A stretch of DNA of 64,000 nucleotides from Exiguobacterium alkaliphilum 12/1 (GCF_000714435.1 NZ_JJMW01000019.1:1-64000); one strand, 5' to 3'. Numbered from the stretch's first letter, positions 8,676-17,301 are shown. A program made the numbers and translations. The notes: generated by a model not told the origin, from the letters alone.

Positions 8676-9575
8676 TTAGCTGATGTTTTGTTTCGAGGCA
8701 TCATGACTCGCTTGGGCCCGATACGCATGATACGCCAAGTAGGAGATAATCCCGAAATAGCACGTGATCAAGAAGGCGTGAAGGAGCGGCACGTAAGTCG
8801 CGTGCCCGCCGAGAACGATCCAAGCGCCAGTGCCGACTTGCAGCATGATGAAGAAGAGCGAGGCCCACATGCCACGTTCAACGAGACGGTTCGTCTCCCG
8901 GCGTGCCAAGTACAGGACGTATAGCGTATAGAAAACGAGCAACGCGGCCATGGCACGGTGGCCCATTTGGACCCAGGATTCGAATGTCCACACTTCTTGT
9001 GCGCAAATCGGCCAGCCGACGCATGAGTACGTGGCGCCGAGGTGACGGACGTAAGCGCCGGTGTAGACGACGACCATCGTGTAAATCGTCAAGCCGTACA
9101 GATGGATCTTTAATTTTTCAGACACGGTCTTATGAACCCGCTCACCCTCAAATAAAAGAATCGTCAAGATGAGTAAGGATGCGAACGAGACGAGCGAGAT
9201 GCCGAAATGGAGGGCGAGAATCGCATCCGACTGTTGCCAGATGACGGCACCGGCTCCGATGATCGACTGAATCAACATGAAGATGAACGCGAGGAACGCG
9301 AACACTTTGACGTCGAAGCGGTTTTTCACGACCGCGAACGTCCAAATCGTCAAGGCGATGATGAGAAGCCCTTCAATCCCGGAGACGACCCGGTGACTGT
9401 ATTCAATCATCGTCTCGATGCTCGGGTTCGTCGGAATCAGTTTTCCGTGACAGAGCGGCCAGTCCGTGCCGCAGCCGTCACCCGAGTCCGTCTTCGTCAC
9501 GGTTCCACCCATGATGAGGACGAGCATCATCCCGAGGGTGACAAACCCAGAGAAGAGTGCGAGTTTTTTATGCAT
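8676..9575 (-). CDS. ctaA: Heme A synthase CtaA
   Basis: A 299-aa membrane protein that converts heme O to heme A for cytochrome oxidase. Eight predicted helices in two four-helix repeats are visible. Motifs are GGTVTKTDSGDGCGTDWPLC near residue 25, the glutamate/histidine stretch IEYSHRVVSG, and in the second half GAYVRHLGATYSCVGWPIC and QMGHRAMA. The paired cysteines in both halves are typical of Bacillus-type CtaA. Start is ATG 9575 behind a GGTGG site. It is divergent from ctaB, the arrangement of B. subtilis. Confidence 0.95.
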   Translation of the reverse strand: MHKKLALFSGFVTLGMMLVLIMGGTVTKTDSGDGCGTDWPLCHGKLIPTNPSIETMIEYSHRVVSGIEGLLIIALTIWTFAVVKNRFDVKVFAFLAFIFMLIQSIIGAGAVIWQQSDAILALHFGISLVSFASLLILTILLFEGERVHKTVSEKLKIHLYGLTIYTMVVVYTGAYVRHLGATYSCVGWPICAQEVWTFESWVQMGHRAMAALLVFYTLYVLYLARRETNRLVERGMWASLFFIMLQVGTGAWIVLGGHATYVPLLHAFLITCYFGIISYLAYHAYRAQASHDASKQNIS

Positions 9576-9647
9576 TCGTTACCACCTGCTTTTGAGAAAA
9601 ATCACGACAATTGCGCCTTGTAAGTTGTTATTTTTTTCGCCATACTT

Positions 9648-9676
9648 ATTATACGGGTTTCGATCCAAAAAACGAA
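9648..9676 (-). promoter_or_regulatory. Candidate ctaA promoter
   Basis: On the minus strand a perfect -10, TATAAT (9653 to 9648), has TTCGTT 17 bp upstream (9676 to 9671). The -35 is poor, which suits an activated promoter. Confidence 0.45.
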
Positions 9677-9690
9677 ACGGAAAAGCTTGC

Positions 9691-9711
9691 AATCGCTATC
9701 AAAATCGCTAT
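9691..9711. promoter_or_regulatory. Direct repeat AATCGCTAT upstream of ctaA
   Basis: Two exact 9-nt copies, at 9691-9699 and 9703-9711, are spaced 12 bp apart, about one helical turn. They lie 15-35 bp upstream of the proposed ctaA -35, where an activator would bind. ResD is a candidate because it controls ctaA in B. subtilis, but I cannot match a consensus. Confidence 0.35.
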
Positions 9712-9735
9712 TCTAGTATTAGTAATGGTTTTTTG

Positions 9736-9753
9736 GTGTGACAATTATCACAC
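9736..9753. promoter_or_regulatory. Rex/Fnr-type operator candidate
   Basis: GTGTGACAATTATCACAC contains TGTGA-N6-TCACA with 6-bp perfect outer arms. This core matches both the Bacillus Fnr box and the Rex operator. Its place between two heme A biosynthesis genes fits oxygen or NADH control of aerobic respiration. Confidence 0.5.
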
Positions 9754-9907
9754 GTTCGTCACAAAAAACTCGCTATTTTACAAGCATAAACGACGTATTC
9801 TTTTTAAAAATATGGTATCTTTGTTATGAGTTAGGTGTACTTTGCTTATATTGTGTTTTTTTTGTGAAAAGAATACGAGGATTTCGTGATTATGTGGGGG
9901 GGTCAGT

Positions 9908-10837
9908 ATGACAAAAGTCAACCCAGGAATGATGGCAGAAGTAGAATATACAGAATCCGCCTCGTTCCGTGACTATGTTGCTCTCGCAAAAATGGGAATC
10001 GTCCGTGCTAACTTGTTGTTAGTGTTCGCCGGTTTCTTCGTAGCAGCAACATACCAGAGCGATACGCCCGTACTTTATTTATTTGAAGTATGGCCGCAGC
10101 TCTTATTAACCATGTTAGGCAGCGCACTCGTCATCTCCGGGAGTTGTTACCTAAACAACTTCGTGGACCGTGATATCGATTACTTGATGGGACGTACGGA
10201 CAATCGACCGAGTGTCACCGGGAAAATTTCAGGAGAACGTATTTTACTCCTCGGATTGACGCAACTCGCGGTCGGGACATTCATGCTTTTGATTGTGTCG
10301 TATGTGGCAGCAGTATTCGGTTTAATCGGGGCATTTTTTTATGTCGTCATCTATACGATGTGGCTGAAACGTACGCACACGTTGAACACGGTCGTTGGTA
10401 GCATTTCGGGAGCGGTCCCACCGCTTATCGGATGGGCAGCAATCGACCCGGCGCTTCATATCGATGCGTGGCTTATGTTCCTCGTCATGTTCTTGTGGCA
10501 ACCGCCGCACTTCCTCGCGCTCGCGATGCGTCGCGTCGAGGAATATCGCGCAGCTGGCATCCCGATGCTACCTGTCGTGAACGGATTCGCCATTACGAAA
10601 CGCCAAATCATTTGGTGGATCGCGACGCTCATTCCGGCATCGCTTCTCTTCATGCACTACGGTACAGTCTACGTGATTATCGCGGCCGTACTCGGGGGGT
10701 ACTGGTTGTATCTCGGTTTGAAAGGGTTTAAAGCCGATGACGAAATCAAGTGGGCCAATAAAATGTTCTTTTATTCATTAATTTATTTAGTCGTGTGGAT
10801 TGTCGCCCTCATGTTGACGGCATTGCCTTCATCGTGA
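9908..10837 (+). CDS. ctaB: Protoheme IX farnesyltransferase CtaB (heme O synthase)
   Basis: A 309-aa UbiA-type prenyltransferase that adds a farnesyl group to heme B, making the heme O used by CtaA. The first Asp-rich motif NNFVDRDIDYLMGRTDNRP (near 85) and the GWAAIDPALHIDAW and WQPPHFLALAMRR regions are diagnostic. Around eight to nine membrane helices follow. Start ATG 9908 sits after GGGGGG. It heads the ctaBCDEF run on the plus strand. Confidence 0.96.
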   Translation: MTKVNPGMMAEVEYTESASFRDYVALAKMGIVRANLLLVFAGFFVAATYQSDTPVLYLFEVWPQLLLTMLGSALVISGSCYLNNFVDRDIDYLMGRTDNRPSVTGKISGERILLLGLTQLAVGTFMLLIVSYVAAVFGLIGAFFYVVIYTMWLKRTHTLNTVVGSISGAVPPLIGWAAIDPALHIDAWLMFLVMFLWQPPHFLALAMRRVEEYRAAGIPMLPVVNGFAITKRQIIWWIATLIPASLLFMHYGTVYVIIAAVLGGYWLYLGLKGFKADDEIKWANKMFFYSLIYLVVWIVALMLTALPSS

Positions 10838-10907
10838 CGGCAAGTTTTAATCGCACTCACTATATAGATACTTTTGCACATCATTTTGGGAGAAAGTGGG
10901 GATTGTT

Positions 10908-11924
10908 GTGAAATCATTTAAGAAGCTTCTGTTTGGAATCGTCCCGATGATGATGTTTGCACTCCTGTTATCAGGGTGTGGCGTTGAGGGATTGTCTGCA
11001 TTGCGGCCGATGGGAGAAGGGGCTGAGATTCAGCTTCGCATCATTCTCATCAGTTTGGCAATCATGCTCTTCGTACTCGTCATCGTTACGGTTATTCACG
11101 TGTACGTCCTTATGAAATTCCGTCGGAAAGATGATTCGATTCCGAAACAGGTAGAAGGAAGCAGTACACTCGAATTGATTTGGACAGTCGTTCCAATCAT
11201 CTTGCTTATCATTCTCGCTGTCCCGACGATCACGACGACCGTCGAACTCGCGAAAGCGAAAGAAGCGAAAAAAGAAGAAGAAATCAACGTCACGGCGAAC
11301 CTTTATTGGTGGGAATTCGAGTACCCGAACGCGGGCGTCGTCACTGGTCAAGAACTCGTCATCCCGACAGGCAAGCGTGTCGGCATCAACTTGACGTCAA
11401 AAGATGTCATTCACTCGTTCTGGGTTCCGGCATTGTCTGGTAAAACGGATACGAACCCTGGACTCGACAACGAAATGTGGCTCCATGCAAACGAACCAGG
11501 TACGTTTTACGGGAAGTGTGCCGAGCTTTGCGGTCCGTCACACGCACTCATGGACTTTAAAGTCATCGCGCTCGATCAAGCGGATTACGATCAATGGCTT
11601 GAGGACATGAAAGCGAAGCAAGATGAAGATGCGGAACGCCTCACAGCGAACAACGAAAATCTCACAGTCGGCGAAGCCGTATACGTCGAGAGCTGCTTGA
11701 GCTGTCACGGTGGTGGGAAAGTTGCGCCGAGTTTGACGAACTATGGGGATCGCGAATGGTTGGCTGGCTACCTCGAGAACAACGAGGAAGAGTTGAAGCA
11801 ATGGATTCGTGACCCGCAAAGCTTGAAACAAGGCGCGCTCATGCCTGGCTTCACGGAAGGCCAAATCAGTGATGAAGAGTTAGACGCACTCGTTGACTTC
11901 TTGTACGATCAGAAGATTGACTAA
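10908..11924 (+). CDS. ctaC: Cytochrome caa3 oxidase subunit II with fused cytochrome c
   Basis: A 338-aa lipoprotein subunit carrying the CuA centre and a C-terminal heme c. A signal peptide ends in the lipobox LLSGC. Two helices follow, then the cupredoxin domain with the CuA ligands CAELCGPSHALM (near 204) and a cytochrome c domain with CLSCH (near 262) and a later Met in GALMPGF. I start at GTG 10908, with GGGGA upstream; an in-frame GTG at 10896 would give four more residues but poor spacing. The fused heme c marks a caa3-type oxidase. Confidence 0.95.
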   Translation: MKSFKKLLFGIVPMMMFALLLSGCGVEGLSALRPMGEGAEIQLRIILISLAIMLFVLVIVTVIHVYVLMKFRRKDDSIPKQVEGSSTLELIWTVVPIILLIILAVPTITTTVELAKAKEAKKEEEINVTANLYWWEFEYPNAGVVTGQELVIPTGKRVGINLTSKDVIHSFWVPALSGKTDTNPGLDNEMWLHANEPGTFYGKCAELCGPSHALMDFKVIALDQADYDQWLEDMKAKQDEDAERLTANNENLTVGEAVYVESCLSCHGGGKVAPSLTNYGDREWLAGYLENNEEELKQWIRDPQSLKQGALMPGFTEGQISDEELDALVDFLYDQKID

Positions 11925-11944
11925 CGGGAAAAGGGGGATTTCAC

Positions 11945-13831
11945 GTGGCACAGACCACTGCATTGCAGCAATCGCGTAAATACAATGGCCTTATGGACTG
12001 GATTACGACGGTTGACCACAAAAAGATCGGTATTTTGTATTTGTTCTCAGGGATTTTCTTCCTCCTTCTCGGTGGAATTGAAGCGTTACTCATTCGTTGG
12101 CAACTCGTTCGTCCGATGAACGACTTCGTCAGCGGTGAGACGTTTAACCAATTGATCACAATGCACGGAACGACGATGATTTTCCTAGCGGCGATGCCGA
12201 TGCTCTTCGGTTTCATGAACGCCGTCGTACCGCTTCAAATCGGGGCACGCGACGTCGCGTTCCCGTTCATTAACTCACTTGGATTCTGGTTGTTCTTCTT
12301 CGGTGGCGTCATGCTCAACTTGAGCTGGTTCTTCGGCGCTGCACCGAACGCAGGGTGGACGGCTTATGCGCCGCTCTCGACACAACCGGAAGCGACGGGC
12401 GTTGACTTCTATGCGCTCGGTCTTCAAATTTCAGGTTTTGGTTCACTCATGGCCGGGATTAACTTCCTCGTCACGATTTTAAACATGCGTGCACCGGGCA
12501 TGAAGCTCATGCGCATGCCGCTCTTCACATGGACGACGTTCGTCGCTTCGGCTTTGATCGTCTTCGCATTCCCGCCACTTACGGTCGGATTGTTCATGTT
12601 GATGTTCGAACGACTGTTCGGAGCCGTTTACTTCAACCCGGCGATGGGCGGAAACGTCATCATCTGGGAACACCTCTTCTGGATTTTCGGTCACCCGGAA
12701 GTATACATTTTGATTTTACCGGCTTTCGGTATTTTCTCGGAAATCATCCCGACGTTCGCACGTAAACGCCTCTTCGGTTACACGACGATGGTATTTGCGA
12801 CGATGCTCATCGGGTTCTTAGGATTCATGGTTTGGGTCCACCATATGTTCACAGTCGGTCTCGGACCGGTTGCCAACTCAATCTTCGCGGTCGCGACGAT
12901 GGCGATCGCTGTCCCGACCGGGGTTAAAATCTTTAACTGGTTGTTCACGCTATGGGGCGGCCAAATTAAGTTCAACGTCGCGATGCTTTATTCGGTCGCA
13001 TTCATTCCATCGTTTCTCGTCGGAGGGATGACAGGGGTCATGCTCTCGGTTGCACCGGCGGATTATCAGTACCATGATAGTTACTTCGTTGTCGCTCACT
13101 TCCACTACGTAATCGTAGGTGGGGTCGTCTACGGACTGTTTGCTGGACTTTACTACTGGTTCCCGCTCATGTTCGGTAAGGCACTCTCTGAGAAGCTCGG
13201 CTATTGGCAGTTCTGGTTGTTCTTTATTGGCTTCCACTTGACGTTCTTCCCTCAACACTTCCTCGGATTGTTCGGGATGCCACGCCGCGTCTTCACATAC
13301 CTTCCGAACCAAGGGTTTGAAACGATGAACTTACTGTCGACAATCGGTGCCTTCTTCATGGGTGTGTCGACGATCATCTTGCTCGTCGCAGTCGTGAAAG
13401 CATTCATGTCGAAACAAGTTGTCAAACCAGACCATTGGGAAGACGGTCGTACATTGGAGTGGACACTTCCCGTGCCGACGCCAGAGTACAACTTCGCGCA
13501 AACGCCACTCGTCAAAGGTCTCGATACGTTCTGGCTCGAGAAGATGGCTGGCAACAAACGGGTGTCTGTCTCTGAACCGGTGACAGACATTCACATGCCG
13601 AACAACTCGTTGATTCCGTTCTTCATGTCACTTGGACTGTTCATCGCCGGTCTTGGCGCGATTTTCCAAAAGGACAACATGATCATCGGTTGGTCGCTCA
13701 TCGCATTCGGTTTACTCATGACATTCGTATCGATGTTCCTCCGTTCATGGATCGACGATCACGGATACTACATTCCAAAATCACAAGTCGAAGCGGATTT
13801 GAAAGCGATTCGTGAGAAAGGAGAACAATAA
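11945..13831 (+). CDS. ctaD: Cytochrome caa3 oxidase subunit I
   Basis: A 628-aa heme-copper oxidase core subunit binding heme a, heme a3 and CuB. Seen are the heme a ligand region TMHGTTMIF, the CuB/cross-link segment WIFGHPEVYILILPAFGI, the paired histidines VWVHHMFTVG, and HDSYFVVAHFHYVIVGG near the C-terminal ligands. About 14 membrane helices are expected for this length. Start is GTG 11945 behind AAAGGGGGA. It sits between ctaC and ctaE with short gaps. Confidence 0.97.
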   Translation: MAQTTALQQSRKYNGLMDWITTVDHKKIGILYLFSGIFFLLLGGIEALLIRWQLVRPMNDFVSGETFNQLITMHGTTMIFLAAMPMLFGFMNAVVPLQIGARDVAFPFINSLGFWLFFFGGVMLNLSWFFGAAPNAGWTAYAPLSTQPEATGVDFYALGLQISGFGSLMAGINFLVTILNMRAPGMKLMRMPLFTWTTFVASALIVFAFPPLTVGLFMLMFERLFGAVYFNPAMGGNVIIWEHLFWIFGHPEVYILILPAFGIFSEIIPTFARKRLFGYTTMVFATMLIGFLGFMVWVHHMFTVGLGPVANSIFAVATMAIAVPTGVKIFNWLFTLWGGQIKFNVAMLYSVAFIPSFLVGGMTGVMLSVAPADYQYHDSYFVVAHFHYVIVGGVVYGLFAGLYYWFPLMFGKALSEKLGYWQFWLFFIGFHLTFFPQHFLGLFGMPRRVFTYLPNQGFETMNLLSTIGAFFMGVSTIILLVAVVKAFMSKQVVKPDHWEDGRTLEWTLPVPTPEYNFAQTPLVKGLDTFWLEKMAGNKRVSVSEPVTDIHMPNNSLIPFFMSLGLFIAGLGAIFQKDNMIIGWSLIAFGLLMTFVSMFLRSWIDDHGYYIPKSQVEADLKAIREKGEQ

Positions 13832-14458
13832 ATGGCACATGCAGTTGAAAAACACCCGGTAACCGGCCTTCCGGCCAATCCAGAGAAAGCCACGCTGGAT
13901 GGGAAAAATAAATATGTGGCCTTCTGGTTCTTCCTTGGTGGAGAGACCGTTCTCTTCGCCTCGCTATTCGGAACGTATGTCGGCCTATTGAACTCTGGTG
14001 CGCCAGAGGAACTCCGCTCGTACAATATCTTTGAGATGGGGCTCGTCTTCTTCATGACGATGCTCCTCCTCACGAGTTCGCTTACGAGCGTGCTCGCGAT
14101 GATGAATATGAAAGCGAACAACCCTGGCCGCATGAAGTTCTGGTTGATCGTCACGCTCGTTCTCGGTGCGGGCTTCCTTGCAGCTGAGATTTACGAGTTC
14201 ATTCACTACTACCATATCGGTCATACGTTCACGTCGAGCGCGTTCGGTTCAGCGTTCTACACGCTCGTCGGATTCCACGGCGCGCACGTCACGTTCGGTC
14301 TATTCTGGATTGGGACGCTTCTCATCCGGAACTGGAACCGTCCAATCGATGTGTACAACGCACCGAAGTTTTATGTGTCGAGCCTGTATTGGCACTTCAT
14401 CGATGTCGTCTGGGTTTTCATCTTCTCGATCGTCTATCTCCTAGGGATGGTGAGCTAA
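13832..14458 (+). CDS. ctaE: Cytochrome caa3 oxidase subunit III
   Basis: A 208-aa five-helix subunit of the caa3 oxidase. The family signature is visible in FWFFLGGETVLFASLFGTYV near residue 32 and VGFHGAHVTFGLFWIGTLL near 146. The ATG follows the ctaD stop with no gap; its ribosome binding site (GAAAGGAGAA) lies inside the ctaD end, indicating translational coupling. Confidence 0.95.
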   Translation: MAHAVEKHPVTGLPANPEKATLDGKNKYVAFWFFLGGETVLFASLFGTYVGLLNSGAPEELRSYNIFEMGLVFFMTMLLLTSSLTSVLAMMNMKANNPGRMKFWLIVTLVLGAGFLAAEIYEFIHYYHIGHTFTSSAFGSAFYTLVGFHGAHVTFGLFWIGTLLIRNWNRPIDVYNAPKFYVSSLYWHFIDVVWVFIFSIVYLLGMVS

Positions 14459-14459
14459 T

Positions 14460-14789
14460 ATGGAAAAACGTCCAATGAACGAATCGCACAAGCAGTTAGA
14501 GCTCGAAGTAAAAGCCGAGTCGAAACGCGAATATCAGCTCCAGTTGATCAGTTTCGCCATGATGATTTTACTCACATTCCTAGCGTTCGGCGCTGTGTAC
14601 GCTGAACTCATGCCGGTGTGGGCGGCGGGTGGTTTCTTGATTATCCTCGCCATCATTCAAGTGTTCTTGCAGTTGTACATGTTCATGCATATGAACAACC
14701 GTGGTAACACATGGATCGTTGGGATGATGTGGCTCGGCATTTTTGTCGCCGTCATCACGGTAGCGGCACTTCGTTTGCTCATTTGGTAA
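14460..14789 (+). CDS. ctaF: Cytochrome caa3 oxidase subunit IV
   Basis: A 109-aa protein with a charged N-terminus followed by three hydrophobic helices, of the CtaF/CyoD type. The signature QLYMFMHMNNRGNTW is present. It begins one nucleotide after the ctaE stop, consistent with one operon, and is followed by the operon terminator. ATG 14475 is a possible shorter start but lacks a ribosome binding site. Confidence 0.9.
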   Translation: MEKRPMNESHKQLELEVKAESKREYQLQLISFAMMILLTFLAFGAVYAELMPVWAAGGFLIILAIIQVFLQLYMFMHMNNRGNTWIVGMMWLGIFVAVITVAALRLLIW

Positions 14790-14796
14790 ATGTGAC

Positions 14797-14841
14797 AAAG
14801 GATTGAACATCTGTGGAAACACAGATGATTCGGTCCTTTTT
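14797..14841 (+). terminator. Terminator after ctaBCDEF
   Basis: CATCTGTG and CACAGATG form a perfect 8-bp stem around GAAA. AAAGGA and TCCTTTTT can extend it outward. Confidence 0.8.
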
Positions 14842-14923
14842 GCTTTACTTCAAAAATAAAGGAATAGTAATCTTGAAGTGAACGGTTTCATCGGTTTGGG
14901 AGAGAGAGAAAAGGGGTGAAGGG

Positions 14924-15847
14924 ATGCTCTGGAATACATCAGAGCTACTCAGGCAGTTCGATTGGATGACGCTTTGGAGTCCATTCTTCGGATTGCTCAT
15001 GGTAGGACTGTACGTCCTGTACGCGGTCGTCACAGAGAAAATGGCGAAGCGGGGATATGAGTCGACCACGTTGTTGCAAAAGTTCAGTATGCTATTTGCC
15101 ATCGTTTTGTATTACATCGGATTCGGAAGCCCGGTCGACGTGCTCGCGCACATCATCTTCTCGGTGCATATGTTCCAAATGGTGCTCGTCTACGTGCTCG
15201 CACCGGCGCTCGTCGTCTACGGGTTGCCGTATTGGGTATTTGAAAAATTATTTAGCTATAAAGTGATTGGGCCGACACTCAAGTTCATGACGAAGCCGCT
15301 CATCGCGCTCATCTTGTTCAACGCGTTATTCACGTTGTATCATATGCCATTCATCTTCGATTACGTGTTGACGAATTATGAAGTCCACCGTATTTTCCAC
15401 GGTGCGCTCCTCGTCTTCAGTTTGACGATGTGGTATCCGGTGATCGCACCGTTCCTCTCAGAGGAAGAAGAAGGCATGTCCGATTTGAAACGGATGGTAT
15501 ACATCATCGCCAACGGGGTGCTTTTGACGCCCGCATGTGCGCTCATCATCTTTAGTCATAATATCCTTTACGATGCGTACACGGACGTCGAGACGTTCGC
15601 GACAGTACTCGGCTACTGTATGCCGAACGGCGACGTGTCAGGACTCGATTTGAACGCGCTCATGGGTGCGACGAATAGTGCGCTAGAAGACCAACGCTTC
15701 GGCGGGGTATTGATGAAGCTTGGTCAAGAACTCGTCTACGGCTTCTTCTTCGGTTGGACGTTCTTTGGCTGGGTTCGCCGGACGAAGTCGCTCGCGCTCG
15801 AGGAAGGCATGTCGTTCTCGCCGCAAGAGCAACAAGAGAAAAAATGA
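14924..15847 (+). CDS. ctaG: Cytochrome oxidase assembly factor CtaG (caa3 type)
   Basis: A 307-aa membrane protein with about seven hydrophobic segments of the Bacillus CtaG family, needed to form active caa3 oxidase, probably at CuB loading. Family hallmarks include DVLAHIIFSVHMFQMVLVY, HMPFIFDY and VHRIFHGALLVFSLTMWYPV, rich in His and Met in or near the helices, as suits copper handling. It is unrelated to the CtaG/Cox11 of proteobacteria. Start is ATG 14924 behind AAAAGGGGTGAAGG. It begins a second group with a CtaM-like protein and Sco. Confidence 0.92.
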   Translation: MLWNTSELLRQFDWMTLWSPFFGLLMVGLYVLYAVVTEKMAKRGYESTTLLQKFSMLFAIVLYYIGFGSPVDVLAHIIFSVHMFQMVLVYVLAPALVVYGLPYWVFEKLFSYKVIGPTLKFMTKPLIALILFNALFTLYHMPFIFDYVLTNYEVHRIFHGALLVFSLTMWYPVIAPFLSEEEEGMSDLKRMVYIIANGVLLTPACALIIFSHNILYDAYTDVETFATVLGYCMPNGDVSGLDLNALMGATNSALEDQRFGGVLMKLGQELVYGFFFGWTFFGWVRRTKSLALEEGMSFSPQEQQEKK

Positions 15848-15870
15848 GTTAAGGCAAAGGGGAAACAACG

Positions 15871-16332
15871 ATGAATTATCTTGCATTGATTAGTGTTTCA
15901 TTCATTGTGCTCAGCGCGATTTTAGTCGCCATCGGCTGGGTCATCATCGCACGGGACCGCCGTGACATCGAGAAGCACAAAAAAGTCATGACGGCCGCAG
16001 CGGTGGCCGCCACGACGTTCTTCATTCTTTACGTGTCACGCACCATCTTCGTCGGCAACACGGCGTTCGGCGGTCCGGACAGCATCAAACCATATTATTT
16101 GGCGTTCATGATTTTCCATATCTTACTCGCGACGACGGGGGGCGTGCTCGGTTTGATCACGCTCTACCTCGGTTATAAAAACAAAGTCGCAAAACACCGC
16201 AAGATTGCCCCGAAAGCCTCGGTCGTCTGGTTCTTCACGGCGATTACCGGTGTCACGGTATACGTTCTCCTCTATGTCGCGTTCGAGCCGGGTGAGACGA
16301 CGAACGTCTTCCGCGCCATTATCGGAGGGTGA
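15871..16332 (+). CDS. ctaM: DUF420 membrane protein, CtaM/YozB-like oxidase assembly factor
   Basis: A 153-aa protein with four predicted helices. Conserved features are SRTIFVGNTAFGGPDSIKPYY and FHILLATTGGVLGLITLYLG, typical of DUF420. B. subtilis YozB (CtaM) and S. aureus CtaM are needed for heme-copper oxidase biogenesis. In B. subtilis yozB is elsewhere; here it stands between ctaG and sco, which supports the role. Start is ATG 15871 behind AAAGGGGAAAC. Confidence 0.85.
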   Translation: MNYLALISVSFIVLSAILVAIGWVIIARDRRDIEKHKKVMTAAAVAATTFFILYVSRTIFVGNTAFGGPDSIKPYYLAFMIFHILLATTGGVLGLITLYLGYKNKVAKHRKIAPKASVVWFFTAITGVTVYVLLYVAFEPGETTNVFRAIIGG

Positions 16333-16352
16333 CCCAAGAGAGGGGGATGAGG

Positions 16353-16967
16353 ATGAAACGGAACAGTTATATGACGGTCGGTTTGACGGTAGCCGTCCTA
16401 ATCACCATCGGCGTCGCATCTTATTTCTTATTCTTTAAACAGGACGATTTGCCGGTCATTCAAGAACCGACACCGTTCACACTCACGAATGCACTAGATG
16501 GTGAGACGTACAACTCCGACAACGGGAAAGTAAAAGTGATTACGTTCTTTTACACGAACTGTCCGGACATCTGTCCGCTCACGCTCCGGGACTTTATGAA
16601 ACTCGAGCAAGAGTTGAAGGCCGACGGATTGTATGGGACCGATGTCGAACTCGTCGCCATCACGGTCGACCCGGAAGTCGATACGGTACCGGTGCTTGAA
16701 AATTACGGTGCCGCCTTTCAAGCGGAACCTACAGGATGGAAAGTGTTGACGGGTGAGAAAGCGGACATCGACCGCATCACGCGCCAGCTTCAATTCTATT
16801 ATTCGAAGGCGAACAGCGGGCTCGTCACGCACGCCACGACGATGTATATCGTCGATCGACAGCATGACGTGCGGGCCGTCGCGCAAATGGCGACGACAGG
16901 AGATCAGCCGGTCGATATAGAATCTATCATGGAGGACGTGAACGTGCTCGTTGCTGAAAAGGAGTGA
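16353..16967 (+). CDS. sco: SCO1/SenC family copper chaperone for CuA
   Basis: A 204-aa thioredoxin-fold protein with an N-terminal membrane anchor (about residues 8-28), so the domain faces outward. The copper ligands are evident: CPDIC in FFYTNCPDICPLTLRDF and a histidine in GLVTHATTMYIVD near the C-terminus. Sco proteins supply copper to, or reduce, the CuA site of subunit II, present here as CtaC. I start at ATG 16353, six nt after AGGGGG; earlier in-frame starts (16329 GTG, 16347 ATG) are badly spaced. Confidence 0.92.
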   Translation: MKRNSYMTVGLTVAVLITIGVASYFLFFKQDDLPVIQEPTPFTLTNALDGETYNSDNGKVKVITFFYTNCPDICPLTLRDFMKLEQELKADGLYGTDVELVAITVDPEVDTVPVLENYGAAFQAEPTGWKVLTGEKADIDRITRQLQFYYSKANSGLVTHATTMYIVDRQHDVRAVAQMATTGDQPVDIESIMEDVNVLVAEKE

Positions 16968-16972
16968 AGACG

Positions 16973-17245
16973 ATGAACGATACGATGGCTGTGATTGGGA
17001 ACGATTATTCGTATGGAGATGTGACGATTGCGGAACGGGCGATTGAGGATTTGATTGCATGTAGTGCAATCGAGTTCGGCTTGGCTGAAGTGAAAGTCGT
17101 TTCTTTGTCGAAAGATCGCTACGATTATCAAGTGATCGCACCGCTCTCGCTCGCAGAGGCGGAACGGTTGTACCGTTACATCCGAGATCAATTCGATTTG
17201 TTGCTCGGGCAAGTCGATGTGACGTTGAACGTCATCGCGACGTAA
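16973..17245 (+). CDS. Small Asp23/Gls24-like protein of unknown function
   Basis: A 90-aa acidic protein with no signal or membrane segment. It starts six nt after the sco stop, and its site AAGGAG lies inside the end of sco, so it is probably coexpressed. The pattern GDVTIAERAIEDLIACSAIE, then alternating hydrophobic strands and a helix LAEAERLYRYIRDQ ending in VDVTLNVI, resembles the Asp23/Gls24 envelope-associated domain (TIA..VI..IA....E..GV). It is shorter than usual and lacks the glycine-rich loop. Function is unknown; the similarity is by eye. Confidence 0.6.
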   Translation: MNDTMAVIGNDYSYGDVTIAERAIEDLIACSAIEFGLAEVKVVSLSKDRYDYQVIAPLSLAEAERLYRYIRDQFDLLLGQVDVTLNVIAT

Positions 17246-17250
17246 CGACA

Positions 17251-17277
17251 ACGGAGGGCCGCGTTGCGGTCCTCCGT
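17251..17277 (+). terminator. Terminator after the cta/sco group
   Basis: ACGGAGGGCCGC and GCGGTCCTCCGT form a 12-bp stem with one G-T pair and a GTT loop. The T tail is weak (TTGTT). Confidence 0.65.
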
Positions 17278-17301
17278 TTGTTGACGAACAGAATGTTTTC
17301 A

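Larger units (their letters stand above)
9576..9907. other. Divergent ctaA/ctaB control region
   Basis: This 332-nt AT-rich gap has no credible gene; a 72-codon TTG-initiated frame at 9611-9829 has no ribosome binding site and no family features. It holds a ctaA promoter candidate, a tandem AATCGCTAT repeat and a TGTGA-N6-TCACA palindrome, listed separately. No convincing ctaB promoter could be picked, though TATATT near 9850 is a candidate -10. Confidence 0.6.

Noticed and set aside
9611-9829. A 72-codon plus-strand frame in the ctaA/ctaB gap
   Set aside because: TTG start without a site, and it crosses the promoter and palindrome region; AT-rich random-looking peptide.
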